Positions 36,642 through 45,718 are shown, counted from the stretch's first letter. The stretch: 64,000 nt of DNA from Pseudoflavonifractor sp. An44 (GCF_002161675.1 NZ_NFIH01000010.1:32041-96040), one strand, 5' to 3'. Notes: generated by a model from the letters alone, not told the origin. Numbers and translations are program-made.

Positions 36642-38498
36642 TTATTTGGGCTGGTAGGGAGCCACGCCACACACCTCGGGGAAGTACACCTGATACCAGA
36701 TAAGGAAGGACAGCACGGTGTACAGCTTGCGGTGGGTGCGGGCCTTGCCAGAGTAGTGCTGCTCCAGCAGGTCCAGCAGGTACTTCTGGTCGAAGAACTC
36801 GGCCACATAGTCCTGGTTGATCAGGTCCTTGGCCCAGTTGTAGTACTTCTCCTCCTTGAGCCAGGCGATGAAGGGGACAGGGAAGCCCACCTTGGGACGC
36901 TTGATCCAATCGTCGGGGAGCATGGGCACGGCGGCCTGACGCAGGGGGAACTTGGTGGTGGACTTGCCCCGCATCTTCTGGTTGCTGGGGATGGAGCGGG
37001 CCACCTTCCACACCTCCCGGTCCAGATAGGGCACCCGCAGCTCCAGGGAGTTGGCCATGGTCATCCGGTCGGCCTTGCGCAGAATGTCCAGGGGCTGCCA
37101 CAGGTGCAAATCCAGATACTGCATCTTGGTCAGGTCGTCGGCGTCCTTCACCTGGGCAAAATAGGGGGCCGTGATGTCCTTCCAGGTGCGGCTGCTGCGG
37201 TAGGCGGGGGTGAGAACCTGCTCCACCTCGTCGTTGTCAAAGATGAAGGCCTGACCCACAAAGGTGTCCTCCACAGGCTTGGCGGCCTTGGTCAAGAAGC
37301 CCTGGCCGTGGAAGGGGGGCAGCTTGGACACCACACCTGCCACTGCCTTGCGGATGGGGAGGGGCAGCTTGCGGTAGGCCCGGTAGGGCTTGGTGGTGTG
37401 GTAGGTGATGTATCCGCCAAACAGCTCGTCGGAGCCCTCACCGGACAGAACCACCTTCACGTCCTGGGCCGCCAGCTTGGACAAAAAGTACAGGGGCACG
37501 GTGGACAGGTTGGCGTTGGGCTCATCAGCGTAGTACTGGATGGTGGGCAGAATGTCGAAGAACTCCTCGGCGGTGATGGTCTTGGAGATGTTCTTCAGCC
37601 CCAGCTCCTCACACAGGGCCTTGGCCTCGCTGGTCTCGTCAAAGCCCTTGTTGGCAAAGCCCACGGAGTAGGTCTTGTCCGGGTGGGACAGAGCGGTGAT
37701 GACGCTGGAGTCAATGCCGCCAGAGAGGAAGGCGCCCACTTCCACGTCACTGATCTGGTGGGCCTCCACCGACTCGGTGACCACCTCTCGAATCTCCTGG
37801 GCGTGCTCTTCCAGGCTCTTGGAGTCGGGCTCAAAGGAGAAGGTGTAGTAGGCGCTCATGTCCAGCTTGCCGTCCCGGTAGGTGAAGTGATGCCCGGGAA
37901 GCAGACGGAACACGCCCTTAAAGAAGGACTCATCTAGAGCGGAATACTGGAAGGTGAGGTAGAACTTCAATGCCTCCCGGTTCAGCTCCTTTTTGAAGTC
38001 GGGGTGGGGGAGAAAGCTCTTGAGCTCCGAGCCGAAGAAGAAGGTGTCCCCCATGGGGGCGTAGTAGAAGGGCTTGATGCCGAAGGGGTCACGAGCGCCG
38101 TACAGGGTCTTGGTCTGGGTGTCCCAGATGACAAAGGCGAACATGCCACGCAGCTTCCCGGTGACCTCAGCGCCCCACTCCATGTAGCCGTGGAGCACTA
38201 CCTCGGTGTCGGAGGTGGTCTGGAAGGTATGGCCCAGCTTCTGGAGCTGGGTGCGCAGGGTCTGGAAGTTATAAACTTCTCCGTTATAGGCCAAAATATA
38301 ACGCCCGTCGGGGCTGGTCATGGGCTGGTGGCCGTGAGCCAGGTCAATGATGGACAGGCGGCGATGGGCGATGGCGCAGTGGTCATCGGTATAGTAGCCC
38401 TCCTCGTCGGGGCCACGGTGAATAATGGAATCGCCCATGGCGTGAAGGGCAGTGACATCAGGGGTAGAGCGGGAGAGAAATCCGGTAAAACCGCACAT
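36642..38498 (-). CDS. asnB: Asparagine synthase (glutamine-hydrolysing)
   Basis: Protein of 618 aa, full length. The N-terminal class II glutaminase has nucleophile Cys2 (MCGFTGFLSRS), RGPDEEGYY and LAYNGEVYNF. The C-terminal synthetase has the pyrophosphate loop GAFLSGGIDSSVITALS, GEGSDELFGGY and RADRMTMANSLELRVPYLD. Makes asparagine from aspartate, glutamine and ATP in the cytosol. The ribosome site GGAGG is 9 bases before the ATG. Divergent from the glycosyltransferase gene, with about 155 bp between them. Confidence 0.96.
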   Translation of the reverse strand: MCGFTGFLSRSTPDVTALHAMGDSIIHRGPDEEGYYTDDHCAIAHRRLSIIDLAHGHQPMTSPDGRYILAYNGEVYNFQTLRTQLQKLGHTFQTTSDTEVVLHGYMEWGAEVTGKLRGMFAFVIWDTQTKTLYGARDPFGIKPFYYAPMGDTFFFGSELKSFLPHPDFKKELNREALKFYLTFQYSALDESFFKGVFRLLPGHHFTYRDGKLDMSAYYTFSFEPDSKSLEEHAQEIREVVTESVEAHQISDVEVGAFLSGGIDSSVITALSHPDKTYSVGFANKGFDETSEAKALCEELGLKNISKTITAEEFFDILPTIQYYADEPNANLSTVPLYFLSKLAAQDVKVVLSGEGSDELFGGYITYHTTKPYRAYRKLPLPIRKAVAGVVSKLPPFHGQGFLTKAAKPVEDTFVGQAFIFDNDEVEQVLTPAYRSSRTWKDITAPYFAQVKDADDLTKMQYLDLHLWQPLDILRKADRMTMANSLELRVPYLDREVWKVARSIPSNQKMRGKSTTKFPLRQAAVPMLPDDWIKRPKVGFPVPFIAWLKEEKYYNWAKDLINQDYVAEFFDQKYLLDLLEQHYSGKARTHRKLYTVLSFLIWYQVYFPEVCGVAPYQPK

Positions 38499-38653
38499 AG
38501 AGTCATCCTCCAGAAGTGTTTTGAAAATTCAGACTAAAGCATACATCTTATATAGAAAAAAGTCAACCGTTCCCCGCAAGAATGCGGTTGAAATCCCAGA
38601 GGGAGGCATGGTAGAATACAACGAATAGACAAAATGGAAAGCAGGAGATCACC

Positions 38654-40006
38654 ATGAGTTGGTCAAAAGTGAGATGGCAGGAAAAACTGTGTGGGATACT
38701 GGCCCTGGCGTGTCTGTTGGGGACGGTGGCGGCGGCGCTCCAACTCCAACAGGGGAGCGTGGCAGATCGCGTGTGGGTGGCAGTGTGCCTGGTGCTCACG
38801 GCAGCCCTGGGCGGATTGCTACTGAAAAAAGAGAATGTTCCGATTAACCAGATTCTGGTGCTGCTCCTCCCTCTGGCGGCGGCTATGCTGGTGCGGTGCC
38901 TGCTGTTGGACCACGAGAGCGACGATTACCTCACCTTCCTCAGTCAGTGGTACGACGTGATCCGGGAGGGCGGCGGCTTGGGAGCCATTTCTCAGCCCGT
39001 AGGCAATTACAACGTGCCGTACCTCTACTTTATTGCCTTGATTTCCTATCTGGATATCCCAGACCTGTACCTGTACAAGCTGTTCTCCATCTTCCTGGAT
39101 GTGATTCTGGCCTGGGGTGGCCTGCGCCTGGTGCGGGTACTGACCAAAGAGAAGGAAAATACCATACTGCCCCAGATCGCCTTTGGTGTGCTGCTCTTTG
39201 TGCCCACGGTGGTGCTCAACGGCAGCTACTGGGCCCAGTGTGACGCCATCTACGGGGCTCTGGTGGTCCATGCGGTGGCCTGCGTGCTGGAGGGCAAGAA
39301 CAAGTGGTCCCTGGTATGGCTGGCGGTGGCCTTCTCTTTTAAGCTCCAGACGGTGTTTATCATGCCTCTGTGGGGTGTGCTGTGGCTGGCGGGGCGGGTG
39401 AAATTCCGGGAGCTGTTTGTGTTCCCCGGGGTGTATGTCCTCACGGCAATTCCTGCCCTGCTGCTGGGCAAGCCCTGGAAGGACATTTTGTCCGTCTACT
39501 TGGGGCAGATGGGGGAGTATGACCGGCTGACGCTGAATGCCCCTTCCGTCTATCAGTTCTTGCCCGCCCATGCCACCTATGACCCTGCATTTCTGTCCCA
39601 GATGGGCATCATTGCTGCTATGATTCTGGCCTTTGCCATGTTGTTTATTGGAGCGTGGAAGGGGAAAAAGCTGGACAACCAGATGGCCATGGCGGTGGCG
39701 ATGGTGCTGGTGGTGGGCATTCCGTTTTTGCTGCCCCACATGCACGAGCGGTATTTCTATCTGGCCGATGTGCTGGCAGTGTGCTGGGCGGTGAGCAACT
39801 GGCGGCGCATTCCGGCGGCGGTGCTGGTGTGCGGCTCCTCTCTGGCCAGCTACAGCGTCTATTTGCGCCTAAAGTACAACTATATTCTATACATTTCGGG
39901 GGATTACCTGGTGATGTTCTGGGAGGCGGCTGCTATGGCTGCGGCTTTGATCTTCTGTATCGTCCACCTGGTCATCCTGTGCGTGAAAAAAGGAGAAACC
40001 ACATGA
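38654..40006 (+). CDS. GT-C type membrane glycosyltransferase (Gpi18-like mannosyltransferase)
   Basis: Protein of 450 aa with about 11 membrane helices. The first luminal loop carries DHESDDYLTFLSQWYDVIRE, the acidic motif expected for polyprenyl-phosphate-sugar-dependent transferases. Later LNGSYWAQCDAIYGAL and PHMHERYFYLADVLAV match the COG5542 mannosyltransferase-like group. It probably adds sugars to an outward-facing acceptor; donor and acceptor are unknown. Its stop overlaps the start of the exonuclease gene (ATGA). The ribosome site CAGGAG precedes the ATG. Confidence 0.8.
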   Translation: MSWSKVRWQEKLCGILALACLLGTVAAALQLQQGSVADRVWVAVCLVLTAALGGLLLKKENVPINQILVLLLPLAAAMLVRCLLLDHESDDYLTFLSQWYDVIREGGGLGAISQPVGNYNVPYLYFIALISYLDIPDLYLYKLFSIFLDVILAWGGLRLVRVLTKEKENTILPQIAFGVLLFVPTVVLNGSYWAQCDAIYGALVVHAVACVLEGKNKWSLVWLAVAFSFKLQTVFIMPLWGVLWLAGRVKFRELFVFPGVYVLTAIPALLLGKPWKDILSVYLGQMGEYDRLTLNAPSVYQFLPAHATYDPAFLSQMGIIAAMILAFAMLFIGAWKGKKLDNQMAMAVAMVLVVGIPFLLPHMHERYFYLADVLAVCWAVSNWRRIPAAVLVCGSSLASYSVYLRLKYNYILYISGDYLVMFWEAAAMAAALIFCIVHLVILCVKKGETT

Positions 40007-40758
40007 AATTTGTCTCATGGAACGTCAACGGCCTGCGGGCCTGTCTGAAAAAAGGATTTGAGGAATCGGTGCTGGGGCTGGATGCGGACTTCATCTGTCT
40101 CCAGGAGACCAAGATGGAGCAGGGCCAGGCCCATGTAGACCTGCCCGGCTACGAGGAGTTCTGGAACTCGGCAGAGAAGAAGGGGTATTCCGGTACCGCC
40201 ATTTTTACCCGCCATAAGCCGCTCTCGGTACGCTACGGCATGGGGGTGGAGCCCCACGACCACGAGGGGCGGCTCATCACCCTGGAGTACCCGGAATTCT
40301 ACCTGGTCAACTGCTATACCCCCAACGCCCAGAACGAGTTGGCCCGTATCGACTACCGGATGGAGTGGGAGCGGGACCTGCGGGCATATCTCATGGAACT
40401 GGATAAGAACAAGCCGGTGATCTACTGTGGAGACCTAAACGTGGCCCACAAGGAGATCGACCTGAAAAATCCCGGCCCCAACCGGGGCAAGGCAGGGTTC
40501 TCCGACCAGGAGCGGGAGCAGTTTGGGCTGCTGCTGGACAGTGGGTTTGTGGATACCTTCCGGTATTTGTACCCGGACCTCACCGGGGCGTACTCTTGGT
40601 GGAGCTACCGCTTCAATGCCCGGGCCAACAATGCGGGGTGGCGGATTGACTACTTTGTGGTGTCCCAGCGGTTGGCGGAGAAGGTACAGGGGGCATTCAT
40701 CCACCCCGATATTTACGGCAGCGACCACTGTCCGGTGTCGCTGGATTTGGAAATTTAA
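40003..40758 (+). CDS. xth: Exodeoxyribonuclease III
   Basis: Protein of 251 aa, EEP-family AP endonuclease. It has FVSWNVNGLRACLKKGF, the metal-binding Glu in ICLQETK, NCYTPNAQNELARIDYR, the catalytic Asp/Asn in YCGDLNVAHKEIDLKNP, WWSYRFNARANNAGWRIDYF and the final His in GSDHCPVSLDL. Repairs abasic sites. ATG overlaps the stop of the upstream glycosyltransferase (ATGA) with AAGGAG before it, so the two are cotranscribed although functionally unrelated. Confidence 0.97.
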   Translation: MKFVSWNVNGLRACLKKGFEESVLGLDADFICLQETKMEQGQAHVDLPGYEEFWNSAEKKGYSGTAIFTRHKPLSVRYGMGVEPHDHEGRLITLEYPEFYLVNCYTPNAQNELARIDYRMEWERDLRAYLMELDKNKPVIYCGDLNVAHKEIDLKNPGPNRGKAGFSDQEREQFGLLLDSGFVDTFRYLYPDLTGAYSWWSYRFNARANNAGWRIDYFVVSQRLAEKVQGAFIHPDIYGSDHCPVSLDLEI

Positions 40759-40847
40759 AAATTTACCAATTCTGAAGAAACTGGCATAGAGAAATCCTTT
40801 GCGTTGGGCACACTATGGTTGGACCAAAGCAAAGGAGGACATGTGCG

Positions 40848-41018
40848 ATGAAGATGAGTATGATGATTCCCGTGGCAGGATTGAGCATGTTGGCCGGCGG
40901 CGTGATGGGCATGGCCTTGAGCCCCAAGAAGAAGACCAAGATGCAGAAGACGGTGAGCAAGGCGGCCAAGGTGGCCGGCGACGCCATGGAGAACCTGTCC
41001 GGGGCATTGAAGATGTAA
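40848..41018 (+). CDS. Small basic protein with hydrophobic N-terminus
   Basis: 56 aa. The hydrophobic segment AGLSMLAGGVMGMAL (~10-24) is followed by a lysine-rich amphipathic stretch SPKKKTKMQKTVSKAAKVAG. AAAGGAGG is 10 bases upstream of the ATG. It resembles small YtxH-like clostridial proteins in composition only. A terminator hairpin follows. Localisation at the membrane is inferred. Confidence 0.6.
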   Translation: MKMSMMIPVAGLSMLAGGVMGMALSPKKKTKMQKTVSKAAKVAGDAMENLSGALKM

Positions 41019-41029
41019 GAAAAAGCGGC

Positions 41030-41065
41030 AGCGCAGGAGAGGGGGGAGGTCCCTTCTCCTGCGCT
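41030..41065 (+). terminator. Hairpin terminator
   Basis: 11-bp stem AGCGCAGGAGA/TCTCCTGCGCT with a purine-rich loop, after the small-protein gene; the T run is short. Confidence 0.65.
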
Positions 41066-41099
41066 ATACACATATGACAGGTTGAGGATGTGATGTAAT

Positions 41100-41594
41100 A
41101 TGCCGATGAGCGGGATTGAACAGCCGGAGTTTATCCAAATTGACAAGACACTCCGTCTACATAGGTATACCGATGATTGCCCTTTTGCATTGAACTGGTA
41201 TCAGGATGAACATACGTTGTGGCTGGTGGACGGGAAGACAACTCCATATACCATGGAAAAAGTATATCAGATGTACCACTATTTGCAGGCACGTGGTGAG
41301 GTGTACTTTATTGAATACAATCCCTGTGGCAATGGGTTTGTGCCAATTGGAGATGTTGCCTTTTGGAGGGAGGACATGCCCATTGTGATTGGAGAGCCCG
41401 GTTTGCGAGGGCATGGGATTGGAAAGAAGGTGATCTTGGCCCTGGTAGACCGGGCAAAGCGCCTGGGATTTTCGTCCCTGGAGGTAGCGGAAATCTATGA
41501 GTATAATGTGGGCTCTCGGAAGATGTTTGAAGCATGCGGCTTTATGCCCATCGACAAAACTCCAAATGGATGGCGGTATCGACGCTTATTGTGA
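41100..41594 (+). CDS. GNAT family N-acetyltransferase
   Basis: Protein of 164 aa. The acetyl-CoA binding segment is EPGLRGHGIGKKVILALVDR (~98-117), followed by LEVAEIYEYNVGSRKMFEACG, the typical GNAT beta5/alpha4 region. The N-terminal part has LNWYQDEHTLWLVDGKTTPY. Substrate unknown. GC is lower than in the core genes to the left; the accessory region begins about here. GAGGATG lies upstream of the ATG. Confidence 0.85.
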   Translation: MPMSGIEQPEFIQIDKTLRLHRYTDDCPFALNWYQDEHTLWLVDGKTTPYTMEKVYQMYHYLQARGEVYFIEYNPCGNGFVPIGDVAFWREDMPIVIGEPGLRGHGIGKKVILALVDRAKRLGFSSLEVAEIYEYNVGSRKMFEACGFMPIDKTPNGWRYRRLL

Positions 41595-41623
41595 TTTGTA
41601 CGAACCATATTACAGGGGGAGAT

Positions 41624-41924
41624 ATGAAAGTATCGATTACCGATCCAGAGGAAAAGCGAGAAGAGCGGAAGTATTCACCTCTGTCCGGCTCACTTGGTGT
41701 AGCCCAAGGACAGTATGCGTCAGTAAGATTAACGATTGTCGCTGAGAGGGAAGATATTCCTCAGTGTGGCCAGATGGCAAGAAACGCCCCCGGAATGTCT
41801 ACACCCCGACGGAAGAGGAGTGCGAGGAGAAGCTGGAAGAGCCAATCCGGGAGATGAATGCAGAGATTGAAGCTCTCAGTGATGAGGTCAGGGCGGAGTT
41901 TAGGAAGGCAGGGGTGGTGAGAGA
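41624..41924 (+). pseudogene. Frameshifted small gene of unknown family
   Basis: ATG 41624 with a strong GGGGGAG site begins MKVSITDPEEKREERKYSPL, then VRLTIVAEREDIPQ. At about 41755-41770 the plausible coding sequence passes to another frame: WPDGKKRPRNVYTPTEEECE, then EMNAEIEALSDEVRAEFRKAG. The two halves read as one ~100-residue acidic protein broken by a single-base shift. The second frame stays open to 42090 but runs into a hairpin and the convergent gene. It could instead be two overlapping small genes. No function assigned. Confidence 0.5.
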
Positions 41925-41969
41925 AAACCGGGAAGACTGTGCTACGTCAAAGCACAGTTTTCCCGGTTT
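41925..41969. terminator. Long hairpin between convergent genes
   Basis: About 19-bp stem starting AAACCGGGAAGACTGTGCT against AGCACAGTTTTCCCGGTTT, one mismatch. A bidirectional terminator for the convergent units. Confidence 0.7.
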
Positions 41970-41999
41970 ACAGAGTGTAGATCTGCTCTACTATTTCCT

Positions 42000-43616
42000 T
42001 CAGAAAATCTTTCGCTCGGGGGACAGCATACCGTTTTCCATGCGCAAAACTTGGTCGTATCGAGCCAATATCTTAGGATCAGATTTGTGAGTCACAGCAA
42101 TGCAGGTTATGCCTTTTAGGCTCAGAATGCTATCTTCAATTTTAGCTGCATTCTCGGCATCAAGGGCGGATGTGGCTTCATCCACTAAAAGCAAGGATTT
42201 TCTGTGTAGCAGAGCCCGAGCTATGGCAATACGCTGCCGTTCGCCACCAGAGAAGCGTGCACCATTTTCTGAGACGTTTGTCTCTAGCCCCTCCGGCAAG
42301 TCGGCCACTACTTCATCCAACCCGGCCGCATAGACGGCCTCCTGCACTTGGGCGTCGGTGTAATCGCCGTGCAGGGTGATATTGTTGCGGATGGTGTCAT
42401 CAAACAAAAACACATTTTGATGAATGACTGCACAGTCGCACTGCATATCCGCTTGGCCGTCCACTAGGATGTTGCCGTCGAAGTCGTTATAGTATCCGGC
42501 GAGCAGCTTTAACAAGGTGCTTTTTCCGCTGCCGCTTTTCCCAATGATGGCATACTTTTTACCCTGTTCAAACTGGGCGCTAGCATGGGCCAGCACAGGG
42601 GTATCTGAATAAGAAAAGGTCACATTGTCCAAAACGAGACTCCGTTTGACCTCAGACATGGGGGCAGAGGCATCAGAGATGTTTAACAGGGTCAGCATCT
42701 GGTTCACAATGGGCTGGGTAGACTTTAGTTGTGTGATCTGCCCCGAAATGTCGAAGGCGGGGGACACCACCATGCTAGTCAAATTTACCACAGCTAAGAT
42801 ATTGCCCAGAGAAATCAGACCGCGCACCGCGAAAATGCCTGCTAGCAGCATAATGAATAGCTGTACCATTACCGAGGAAATATTGGCCACGCTATAAACC
42901 ATGGCGTTGGCTGCGGTCATTTTCAACTTGCTGCTCTCCATGGCGTCGGCCTGATCTCGGCAGATGGCCTCGTTCTGCGGCTCGGCATGATATGTTTTCA
43001 GCACCTCGTAGCCGGTCAGGGAATCCTTCACTTTTCTGGTATAATCGGTAGTCTGCTTCACAACCTCCTCCTGACGACGGGCCATTTTTTGACCGAACAG
43101 CTGGGGCAGCAGTGTGGGAATGCACATGGACACGATGGAGATTATGGCTACCATGGGATTGATAGTGAACAGCAACACCACCGCCATCACAATACTCAGG
43201 GCTGACTCGAAAATCTTGATGCTGTTTTTCAGATAGTTTTCCTCAAAAGTTCCCACGGACTGGGTCAGTAGAGTCAGGTTTACAGCGCTATTACAGTTTT
43301 GATAGGTATCCATAGGTTGGTGTAGCATGCCATGGAACAAAGAATTTTTCAGCTTCAGCATGATCTTTTTTATCCAAAGGCCCTGGAGATACATAGATGA
43401 AAATACTACAATCCCCACAAACACGGCAAACACAACACAAAGGATTGCAATGCTGGCGATCGGACTGGTGTCGCCGGTAAAAATAATCTCGTTAATTGTG
43501 TCAATGATCCAGCTGATCATCAGGGCTACCATCGCCTGTGCTGCCGTGTGCATGACGGTCACAACCGCCATGGTGGCAGTGAGTAGCTTGTTTTTGCCAA
43601 AAATATAGCGTCGCAT
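42000..43616 (-). CDS. ABC exporter, fused permease and ATPase
   Basis: Protein of 538 aa. Six membrane helices (~10-285) are followed by an ATPase domain: Walker A IIGKSGSGKSTLLKLL, signature SGGERQRIAIARALL, Walker B LLLVDEATSALD, switch His in AVTHKSD. Half-transporter of the peptide/lipid exporter type, forming a dimer. Start 43616 is used because AGGAGGA lies 7 bases upstream; ATG 43622 abuts the site. The last residues look altered by a frameshift in a C5 run at 42017-42021. The adjacent HTH-TPR gene may regulate it. Confidence 0.88.
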   Translation of the reverse strand: MRRYIFGKNKLLTATMAVVTVMHTAAQAMVALMISWIIDTINEIIFTGDTSPIASIAILCVVFAVFVGIVVFSSMYLQGLWIKKIMLKLKNSLFHGMLHQPMDTYQNCNSAVNLTLLTQSVGTFEENYLKNSIKIFESALSIVMAVVLLFTINPMVAIISIVSMCIPTLLPQLFGQKMARRQEEVVKQTTDYTRKVKDSLTGYEVLKTYHAEPQNEAICRDQADAMESSKLKMTAANAMVYSVANISSVMVQLFIMLLAGIFAVRGLISLGNILAVVNLTSMVVSPAFDISGQITQLKSTQPIVNQMLTLLNISDASAPMSEVKRSLVLDNVTFSYSDTPVLAHASAQFEQGKKYAIIGKSGSGKSTLLKLLAGYYNDFDGNILVDGQADMQCDCAVIHQNVFLFDDTIRNNITLHGDYTDAQVQEAVYAAGLDEVVADLPEGLETNVSENGARFSGGERQRIAIARALLHRKSLLLVDEATSALDAENAAKIEDSILSLKGITCIAVTHKSDPKILARYDQVLRMENGMLSPERKIF

Positions 43617-43690
43617 GGTCATTCCTCCTGGTTTTTCGAATGGATTACTCCGTTTTTATGCCATCTGAAAGCATTTTACCTCAAAACCAG

Positions 43691-43744
43691 AAAAAGACCA
43701 TAACAAGCCGTGTTCACAATAATCTTACACGATTTGTTATGGTC
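43691..43744 (-). terminator. Terminator of the HTH-TPR gene
   Basis: 18-bp arms starting GACCATAACAA and ending TTGTTATGGTC (two mismatches), with a T5 run on the minus strand. It separates the regulator from the exporter gene. Confidence 0.8.
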
Positions 43745-43774
43745 ATATAATATCATTTGTTAAGCGGTGGTTTT

Positions 43775-44704
43775 TTACAAGTCAAGGCCCAGTTTGTCGT
43801 GGGCAAGGCGTTGAATCGACGAAAGATATGTTTTTTGTTTTGTCAATGCCGTATAGGCTGCTAACGTTTTCAAAATATCGGCGCACTCCTCTTTGCGGTC
43901 TATCAGACAGTAAATCTCTGCCCGGGTCAATTCGATCATCACCAATAGACTGTGCTCGTTGTTCTTCAGACTCAAGGCCTCTGCCTCATCGATATATTGC
44001 AGCGCATCTTGGTACATCTTCATTTTGGCCAAAATGGCGCCCAGGTTTCGCACCACATTGATTTTGGCTCGTTGATAGCTGACTACATCACTTTCGTGCT
44101 TTTTCAGTGATGCATACAGGCGCTCGCCCAGGCGCAAAGCATCCATGTTGCGATCCATGCCGGCCCAAATGGCTACTATGATATGGAGCAGGTCCACCTC
44201 GAAGATGGTCAGCACGGAGCTGGGGAAGTTTTCATAGTCGAAGTTGGGGCGGGTTAGGGCCAGCGCCTTTTGGGCCAGAACCATGGTTTCTTGGAGTGGA
44301 TAGCTCTCAGGGGCTGTGTCGTGGCATTGCAGCCGTAGCGTGGCCTCCACCAACCAGCAAAGTTGTCGGCTGCGAGTATCGTCGGGGCTGTTTTGTTGTA
44401 GATGCTCAAGCTCATTCCATGCCTGGTCAATGTTTTCCTCATCTCCCAGGTTGATGATTGCCTGGGCTTTTTCCTCAAAAGCCTGCTGCTGCTCACTGCG
44501 GTAGTAGACGTTGCAAATTTGGTAAAGCCCAGTGCCCAGTTTTTCCAGCAGTGCCTCCAATACTGGTTGAGAGGGGATTTGGTTCCCGTTTTCAATGCGT
44601 GAGATAGACACCGGTGAACAGATTCCCTCGGCTAGATCCTCCTGGGAAAGTCTCTTTTGCTTGCGTAGTTCTCTCAGGGTATCTCCCAATGAATTTTTTT
44701 GCAT
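43775..44704 (-). CDS. HTH-TPR regulator (Rgg/PlcR-like)
   Basis: Protein of 309 aa. The XRE helix-turn-helix is at ~8-62 (LRELRKQKRLSQEDLAEGIC, SISRIENGNQIPS). The rest is helical with TPR-like repeats, for example MYQDALQYIDEAEALSLKNN. This architecture is shared by peptide-responsive regulators of the RRNPP group, so a peptide signal is possible; no cognate small peptide gene was recognised. GAGAGGTC precedes ATG 44704. A homologue of the same layout is encoded at 56755-57690. Confidence 0.85.
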   Translation of the reverse strand: MQKNSLGDTLRELRKQKRLSQEDLAEGICSPVSISRIENGNQIPSQPVLEALLEKLGTGLYQICNVYYRSEQQQAFEEKAQAIINLGDEENIDQAWNELEHLQQNSPDDTRSRQLCWLVEATLRLQCHDTAPESYPLQETMVLAQKALALTRPNFDYENFPSSVLTIFEVDLLHIIVAIWAGMDRNMDALRLGERLYASLKKHESDVVSYQRAKINVVRNLGAILAKMKMYQDALQYIDEAEALSLKNNEHSLLVMIELTRAEIYCLIDRKEECADILKTLAAYTALTKQKTYLSSIQRLAHDKLGLDL

Positions 44705-45078
44705 GGATGTGACCTCTCGTTTCCGGGCAGCTATACCCAATATTCGAGGTATAGTATAACACATTGCCTACGAAAAAAGCAAAGCGGGAAAATGGTGGTG
44801 TTTGAGCACATTTTGAAATTTGTAATATTCCTGTTAATGACTCTGGGAGGGTAGATCCTCCACCACCGGTGGGAGGGTCGGAACTGGAATACGAAAGGGC
44901 TTTATGAGGCGGTTCGTAGCCGTCTCTCAAAACCCTGCGCCACAGAAAACAAAAGAAGGGCACTCCTCATAAAAAGAAGCACCCTTCCTGTGGTCAAAAA
45001 TAAAACCTGTCTGTGGTATTTCTGTGGTCAAGCTGAAAAACGGAAAAATTGGCCCGAAATTCAAGAACTTATTAAAGC

Positions 45079-45116
45079 AAAAATCCGCTGTTTTTGAGAG
45101 AAAACAGCGGATTTTT
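45079..45116 (-). terminator. Terminator following the tRNA-Pro fragment
   Basis: Stem AAAATCCGCTGTTT/AAACAGCGGATTTT in leftward orientation, directly after the CCA end, as behind a functional tRNA gene. Confidence 0.8.
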
Positions 45117-45160
45117 GGTCCGAGTGACAGGATTTGAACCTGCGGCCTCTTGGACCCGAA
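45116..45160 (-). pseudogene. 3' half of a tRNA-Pro (CGG) gene
   Basis: On the minus strand the sequence from the anticodon loop TTCGGGT through stem CCAAG, variable loop, T arm (GCAGGTTCAAATCCTGT) and acceptor CACTCGG to ACCA is intact. The 5' half is missing: the bases ahead (CGCCC) cannot pair with CCAAG. This is the usual leftover when an element integrates into a tRNA 3' end. The intact tRNA would lie further right on the minus strand and is not in the window. Confidence 0.75.
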
Positions 45161-45370
45161 GGGCGGTGTCAAAATTTTCCTGACGGTTTTGGAGACTTTC
45201 TAACCTTTTCCGCTCCAATCCACTTTCTCTTGGGCACTCTTTGAAAGCGAGGTTTCCGTGTGTTCCGAGGGTGTGTGTGGTATGTTCTGTGGTCAGAAAC
45301 GCTCCCCATCCTATGCCGACGCTTTGCACCGACAGGGAAGGGGAGCGTCTTTCGTGTTATTGTATGTCTG

Positions 45371-45450
45371 TATTGTAACTCTGGGACAAGGGGTAGGCAA
45401 GTGGTTTCTGTATCGAATGCGGCTCAGGAATTGTGGGACTGTAAACAAAA
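45371..45450 (+). repeat. 80-bp direct repeat, copy 1
   Basis: Matches 55035-55114 without gaps at about 69 of 80 positions by hand count. The centre TGTATCGAATGCGGCTCA and the end GACTGTAAACAAAA are identical. Each copy follows a strong hairpin. Non-coding as far as can be seen. Confidence 0.75.
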
Positions 45451-45718
45451 AAGATATTTGACTTCCAGAAATGAATAAAACTCAAAAGTATATTTTCGTG
45501 GAGCGAATCTCATTGAATTCGAAAACCATGGGAGCACTTTTCAAAAACAAACATCATTTTTTCGTTCTGGTCTGAAAATACCAATGGTTCATAGTTTTCG
45601 CTCACTACTTCGTGGAAAGAAATGATATGTTCACTCTGGCTAATCCAGAGTATATGTAATTCCTGTGCTCTGGTATTTGATTTCTCCATATACTGCTCCT
45701 TTTGGTAGCCGCTTTGCT

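Larger units (their letters stand above)
45012..45295 (+). repeat. Direct repeats flanking the tRNA-Pro fragment
   Basis: TGTGGTATTTCTGTGGTCA (45012-45030) recurs as TGTGGTATGTTCTGTGGTCA (45276-45295), one on each side of the tRNA fragment. A shorter CTGTGGTCA is at 44988-44996. The arrangement recalls arm-type integrase sites, but no integrase gene is in the window. Confidence 0.5.
44705..45718. other. 1-kb non-coding region with integration scar
   Basis: No convincing gene. Contents, left to right: a hairpin-rich stretch (44850-44990), repeated CTGTGGTCA motifs, a terminator, the 3' half of a tRNA-Pro gene, a large hairpin (ACGCTCCCC 45299-45307 with GGGGAGCGT 45340-45348), the first copy of an 80-bp direct repeat, and an AT-rich tail with no signal I can name. 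Confidence 0.7.

Noticed and set aside
44592..44963. Minus-strand open frame as an integrase remnant
   Set aside because: The translation is dominated by inverted-repeat DNA and has no recombinase motif.
45116..45160. Complete tRNA gene
   Set aside because: The bases 5' of the anticodon loop cannot form the anticodon, D or acceptor stems.
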